Assembly: GCF_050948175.1 (NCBI RefSeq)
Contig: NW_027490529.1
Coordinates: 62,001-126,000 of the forward strand
Origin: Xylocopa sonorina
Lineage: Eukaryota > Arthropoda > Insecta > Hymenoptera > Apidae
Length of the DNA: 64,000 nucleotides
Direction of reading: 5' to 3'
In this document: positions 59,701 through 64,000 of the stretch, in pieces
Layout: each line of letters opens with the position of its first letter
Position numbering within the stretch: the first letter of the stretch is position 1
Program-made: the position numbers and the translations under genes
Notes under the pieces: generated by a model
What the model saw: the letters and a program-made list of their open reading frames with translations, nothing else
What the model was told of the DNA's origin: nothing
Databases searched by the model: none

Positions 59701-61419
59701 CGCGATATCGCATCTCATATCTATGATTCATGGTAAGATATAATATGATTTGCGAAGTGTTATGTATTCCTCGTCTACACTTCAAATCAATGTAAATACG
59801 ACACTTCCTTGCAAGGAAATAGCGTTTGCAGATGTCTACCTATCGTAGCAATAGAGTTCTAATGCTTCTTAAAACGCGACATCGCATCTCATTTCTATGT
59901 TTCATGGTACGATATAATATTCATTGCGAAGTGTTATGCATTCCTCGTCTACGATTCAAATGAAAGTAAATGCGATACTTCCTTGCAAGGAAATAGCATT
60001 TGCAGATGTCTACCTATCGTAGCAATAGTGTTCTAATGCTTCATAAAACGCGATATCGCATCTCATTTCTATGTATCATGGTAAGATATAATATTCATTG
60101 CGAAGTGTTATGCATTCCTCGTCTACGATTCAAATGAAAGTAAATGCGACACTTCCTTGCAAGGAAATAGCGTTTGCAGATGTCTACGTATCGTAACATT
60201 AGAGTTCTTATGATTCTTGAAACGCGATATCGCATCTTATTTCTATGTTTCATGGTAAGATATAATATGATTTGCGAAGTGTTATGTATTCCTCGTCTAT
60301 ACTTCAAATCAATGTAAATACTACACTTCCTTGCAAGGAAATAGCGTTTGCAAATATCTGCCTATCGTAGCAATAATATTCTAATGCTTCTTAAAACGCG
60401 ATATCGCATCTCACTTCTATGTTTCATGGTAAGACATAATATGATTTGCGAAGTGTCATGTCTTCCTCGTATACACTTCAAATGAATGTGAATGCGATAC
60501 TTCCTCGCTAGGAAATAGCGTTTGCAGATGTCTACGTATCGTAGCAATAGCTTTCTAATGCTTCTTAAAACGCAATATCGCATCTCATTTCTATGTATCA
60601 TGGTAAGATATAATATTCATTGTGAAGTGTTATGCATTCCTCGTCTACGATTCAAATGAAAGTAAATGCGACACTTCCTTGCAAGGAAACAGCGATTGCA
60701 GGTGTCTACGTATCGTAGCAATAGAGTTCAAATGCTTCTTAAAACGCGATATCGCATCTCATTTCTATGTTTCATGGTAAGGTATAATATGATTTGCGAA
60801 GTGTTATGTATTCCTCGCCTACACTTCAAGTGAATGTAAATGCGACACTTCCTTGCAAGGAAATAGCGTTTGCAGATGTCTACGTATCGAAGCAATAGAG
60901 TTCTAATGCTTCTTACAACGCGATATCGCATCACATTTCTATGTTTCATGGTAAGATATAATATGATTTGCGAAGTGTTATGTATTCCTCGTCTACACAT
61001 CAAATGAATGTAAATGCGACACTTCCTTGCAAGGAAATAGCGTTTGCAGATGTCTACGTATCGTAGCAATAGAGCTCTTATAATTCTTAAAACGCGATTT
61101 CGCATCTCATTTCTATGTTTCATGGTAAGGTATAATATGATTTGCGAAGTGTTATGTATTCCTCGTCTACACATCAAATGAATGTAAATGCGACACTTCC
61201 TTGCAAGGAAATAGCGTTTGCAGATGTTTACGTATCGTAGCAATAGAGTTCTAATGCTTCTTAAAACGCGATATCGCATCTCATTTCTATGTTTCATGGT
61301 AAGATGTAATATGATTTGCGAGATGTTATGTATTCCTCGTCTACACTTCAAATGAATGTAAATGCGACACTCGCTCGCTAGGAAATAGCGTTTGCAGATG
61401 TCTACGTATCGTAGCAATA
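53750..61419. repeat. Satellite block paralogous to 33145-50110, without element 2
   Basis: Before the insertion point, 33145-34016 matches about 53750-54621 (offset 20605). After it, 42961 to about 47740 matches at offset 11657, and about 48090-50110 matches at offset 11309. The first change in offset is exactly element plus duplication (8948). The second is two monomers (348 bp) missing from the right-hand copy near 59400. Rare shared variants include GCGAAACTTCC (45358 and 57015), ATAATATAATTTGAG and CAAATCAATGTAAATAC. Boundaries are approximate. Confidence 0.85.
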
Positions 61420-62006
61420 GAGTTCTAATGCTTCTTAAAACGCGATATCGCATCTCCTTTCTATGTTTCATGGTAAGATATAATATGATTTGCGAAGTGT
61501 TATGTATTCCTCGTCTACACTTCAAATGAATGTAAATGCGACACTTCCTTGCAAGGAAATAGCGTTTGCAGATGTCTACGTATCGAAGCAATAGAGTTCA
61601 AATGCTTCTTAAAACGCGATATCGGATCTCATTTCTATGTTTCATGGTAAGATATAATATGATTTGCGAAGTGTTATGTATTCCTCGTCTACACTTCAAA
61701 TGAATGTAAATGCGACACTTCCTTGCAAGGAAATAGCGTTTGCAGATGTCTACGTATCGAAGCAATAGAGTTCAAATGCTTCTTAAAACGCGATATCGGA
61801 TCACATTTCTATGTTTCATGGTAAGATATAATATGATTTGCGAAGTGTTATGCATTCCTCGTCTACGATTCAAATGAACGTAAATGCGGCACTTCCTTGC
61901 AAGGAAATAGCGTTTGCAGATGTCTACCTATCGTAGCAATAGAGTTCTAATGCTTCTTAAAACGCGATATCGCATCTCATTTCTATGTTTCATGGTAAGA
62001 TATAAT

Positions 62007-63410
62007 ATTCATTGCGAAGTGTTATGCATTCCTCGTCTACGATTCAAATGAATGTAAACGCGACACTTCCTTGCAAGGAAAGCGCGTTTGCTGATGTCTA
62101 CGTATCGAAGCAATAGTGTTCTAAAGCTTCTTAAATCGCGATATCGCATCTCATTTCTATGTTTCATGGTAAGATATAATATGATTTGCGAAGTATCACG
62201 TATTCCCCGTCTACACATCAAATGAATGTAAATGCGACACTTCCTTGCAAGGAAATAGCGTTTGCAGATGTCTACGTATCGTAACAATAGATTTCTAATG
62301 CTTCTTAAAACGGCGATATCGCATCTCATTTCTATGTTTCATGGCAAGATATAATATGATTTGCGAAGTGTCATGTATTCCTCGTCTACACTTCAAATGA
62401 ATGTAAATGCGACACATCCTTGCAAGGAAATAGCGTTTGCAGATGTCTACGTATCGAAGCAATAGTGTTCTAATGCTTCTTAAAACGCGATATCGCACCT
62501 CATTTCTATGTTTCATGGTAAGATATAATATGATTTGCGAAGTATCACGTATTCCCCGTCTACACTTCAAATGAATTTAAATGCGACACTTCCTTGCAAG
62601 GAAATAGCGTTTGCAGATGTCTACGTATCGTAGCAATAGAGTTCTAATGCTTTTTAAAACGCGATATCGCATCTCATTTCTTTGTTTCATGGTAAGATAT
62701 AATATGATTTGCGAAGTGTTATGTATTCTTCGTCTACACTTCAAATGAATGTAAATGCGACACTCGCTCGCTAGGAAATAGCGTTTGCAGATGTCTACGT
62801 ATCGTAGCAATAGAGTTCTAATGCTTCTTTAAACGCGATATCGCATCTCCTTTCTATGTTTCATAGTAAGATATAATATGATTTGCGAAGTGTTACGTAT
62901 TCCTCGTCTACACTTCAAATGAAGGTAAATGCGACACTTCCTTGCAAGGAAATAGCGTTTGCAGATGTCTACGTATCGAAGCAATAGTGTTCAAATGCTT
63001 CTTAAAACGCGATATCGCATCTCATTTCCATGATTTATGGTAAGATATAATATTCATTGCGAAGTGTTATGCATTCCTCGTCTACGATTCAAATGAATGT
63101 AAACGCGACACTTCCTTGCAAGGAAAGCGCGTTTGCTGATGTCTACGTATCGAAGCAATAGTGTTCTAAAGCTTCTTAAATCGCGATATCGCATCTCATT
63201 TCTATGTTTCATGGTAAGATATAATATGATTTGCGAAGTATCACGTATTCCCCGTCTACACATCAAATCAATGTAAATGCGACACTTCCTTGCAAGGAAA
63301 TAGCGTTTGCAGATGTCTACGTATCGTAACAATAGATTTCTAATGCTTCTTAAAACGGCGATATCGCATCTCATTTCTATGTTTCATGGCAAGATATAAT
63401 ATGATTTGCG
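62007..63410. repeat. Two-monomer module repeated at 1045 bp, with a 175-bp monomer
   Basis: About 62007-62360 recurs at about 63052-63405. Shared rare features are GTAAACGCGACAC, GGAAAGCGCGTTTGCTG, CTAAAGCTTCTTAAATCGCG and the inserted base in AAACGGCGATATCGC. The offset is six monomers plus one base. The same inserted base in both copies shows descent from one mutated ancestor. Confidence 0.8.
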
Positions 63411-64000
63411 AAGTGTTATGTATTCCTCGTCTACACTTCAAATGAATGTAAATGCGACACTCGCTCGCTAGGAAATAGCGTTTGCAGATGTCTACGTATC
63501 GTAGCAATAGAGTTCTAATGCTTCTTAAAACGCGATATCGCATCTCCTTTCTATGTTTCATGGTAAGATATAATATGATTTGCGAAGTGTTATGTATTCC
63601 TCGTCTACACTTCAAATGAAGGTAAATGCGACAATTCCTTGCAAGGAAATAGCGTTTGCAGATGTCTACGTATCGAAGCAATAGAGTTCAAATGCTTCTT
63701 AAAACGCGATATCGCATCTCATTTCTATGATTCATGGTAAGATATAATGTGATTTGCGAAGTGTTATGCATTCCTCGTCTACGATTCAAATGAACTTAAA
63801 TGCGACACTTCCTTCCAAGGAAGTAGCGTTTGCAGATGTCTACGTATCGTAACAATAGAGTTCTTATGATACTTAAAACGCGATATCGCATCTCATTTCT
63901 ATGTATCATGGTAGGATATAATATTCATTGCGAAGTGTTATGCATTCCTGGTCTACGATTCAAATGAAAGTAAATGCGACACTTCCTTGCAAGGAAACAG

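Larger units (their letters stand above)
42961..64000. repeat. 174-bp satellite array, right stretch
   Basis: About 121 monomers in the same orientation, running off the window. A 1-bp deletion at ~51518 (TTCTAAAAAGCG) and one-base insertions at ~62312 and ~63357 (AAACGGCGATATCGC) break the otherwise exact 174-bp phase. The part from ~43300 to ~50100 is richer in scattered single-base variants than the middle stretch, suggesting older or less homogenised monomers. Its paralog at 54968-61419 carries the same variants. No gene is visible. Confidence 0.97.

Noticed and set aside
1..64000. Telomeric repeats or subtelomere
   Set aside because: No TTAGG-type or other short telomeric arrays were seen anywhere in the window.

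Overview
The window is almost pure eukaryotic satellite DNA carrying two full-length LTR retrotransposons. No host protein gene, rRNA, tRNA or CRISPR array was found. About 46 kb is a head-to-tail array of a 174-bp monomer, roughly 265 copies in three stretches (1-6373, 15317-34016, 42961-64000). The remaining 17.9 kb is two near-identical Ty3/Gypsy-type elements: one on the plus strand (6374-15316) and one on the minus strand (34017-42960).

The organism is probably an arthropod, most likely an insect. This rests on the Metavirus-type gag-pol plan, a primer-binding site that looks like tRNA-Leu, 4-bp target-site duplications, and AT-rich DNA that is not short of CpG. A representative monomer is 36% GC with 9 CpG where about 5.7 are expected. 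High CpG would suit a hymenopteran, but that is a guess. A 64-kb window that begins and ends in one satellite suggests centromeric or pericentromeric heterochromatin; this is also inference.

Layout: satellite (1-6373); element 1 with 5' LTR, tRNA primer site, gag, pol, polypurine tract and 3' LTR (6374-15316); satellite with strong higher-order structure (15317-34016); element 2 in reverse orientation (34017-42960); satellite to the end. Each element is flanked by a clean 4-bp duplication (TCAT and ACGT). The satellite phase continues across both insertions, and matching empty sites exist in paralogous satellite blocks. The satellite shows repeats of repeats at several scales, nearly all whole numbers of monomers: 4-mer, 6-mer and 8-mer units, a block of 52 versus 43 monomers, and an ~8-kb block repeated on either side of position 50,000.

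Both elements look intact. Gag (429 aa, two zinc knuckles) is followed in the -1 frame by a protease, reverse transcriptase, RNase H and integrase polyprotein. A GGGAAAC slippery heptamer, a 5-nt spacer and a 7-bp stem lie within a few bases of where the pol frame opens, so Gag-Pol is probably made by -1 ribosomal frameshifting. The pol frame runs about 91 codons into the 3' LTR, and its last codons overlap the best TATA-like motif of the LTR. The LTRs of element 1 appear identical; those of element 2 differ by one base and one indel. Both insertions are therefore young, and both are younger than the satellite block duplications around them.
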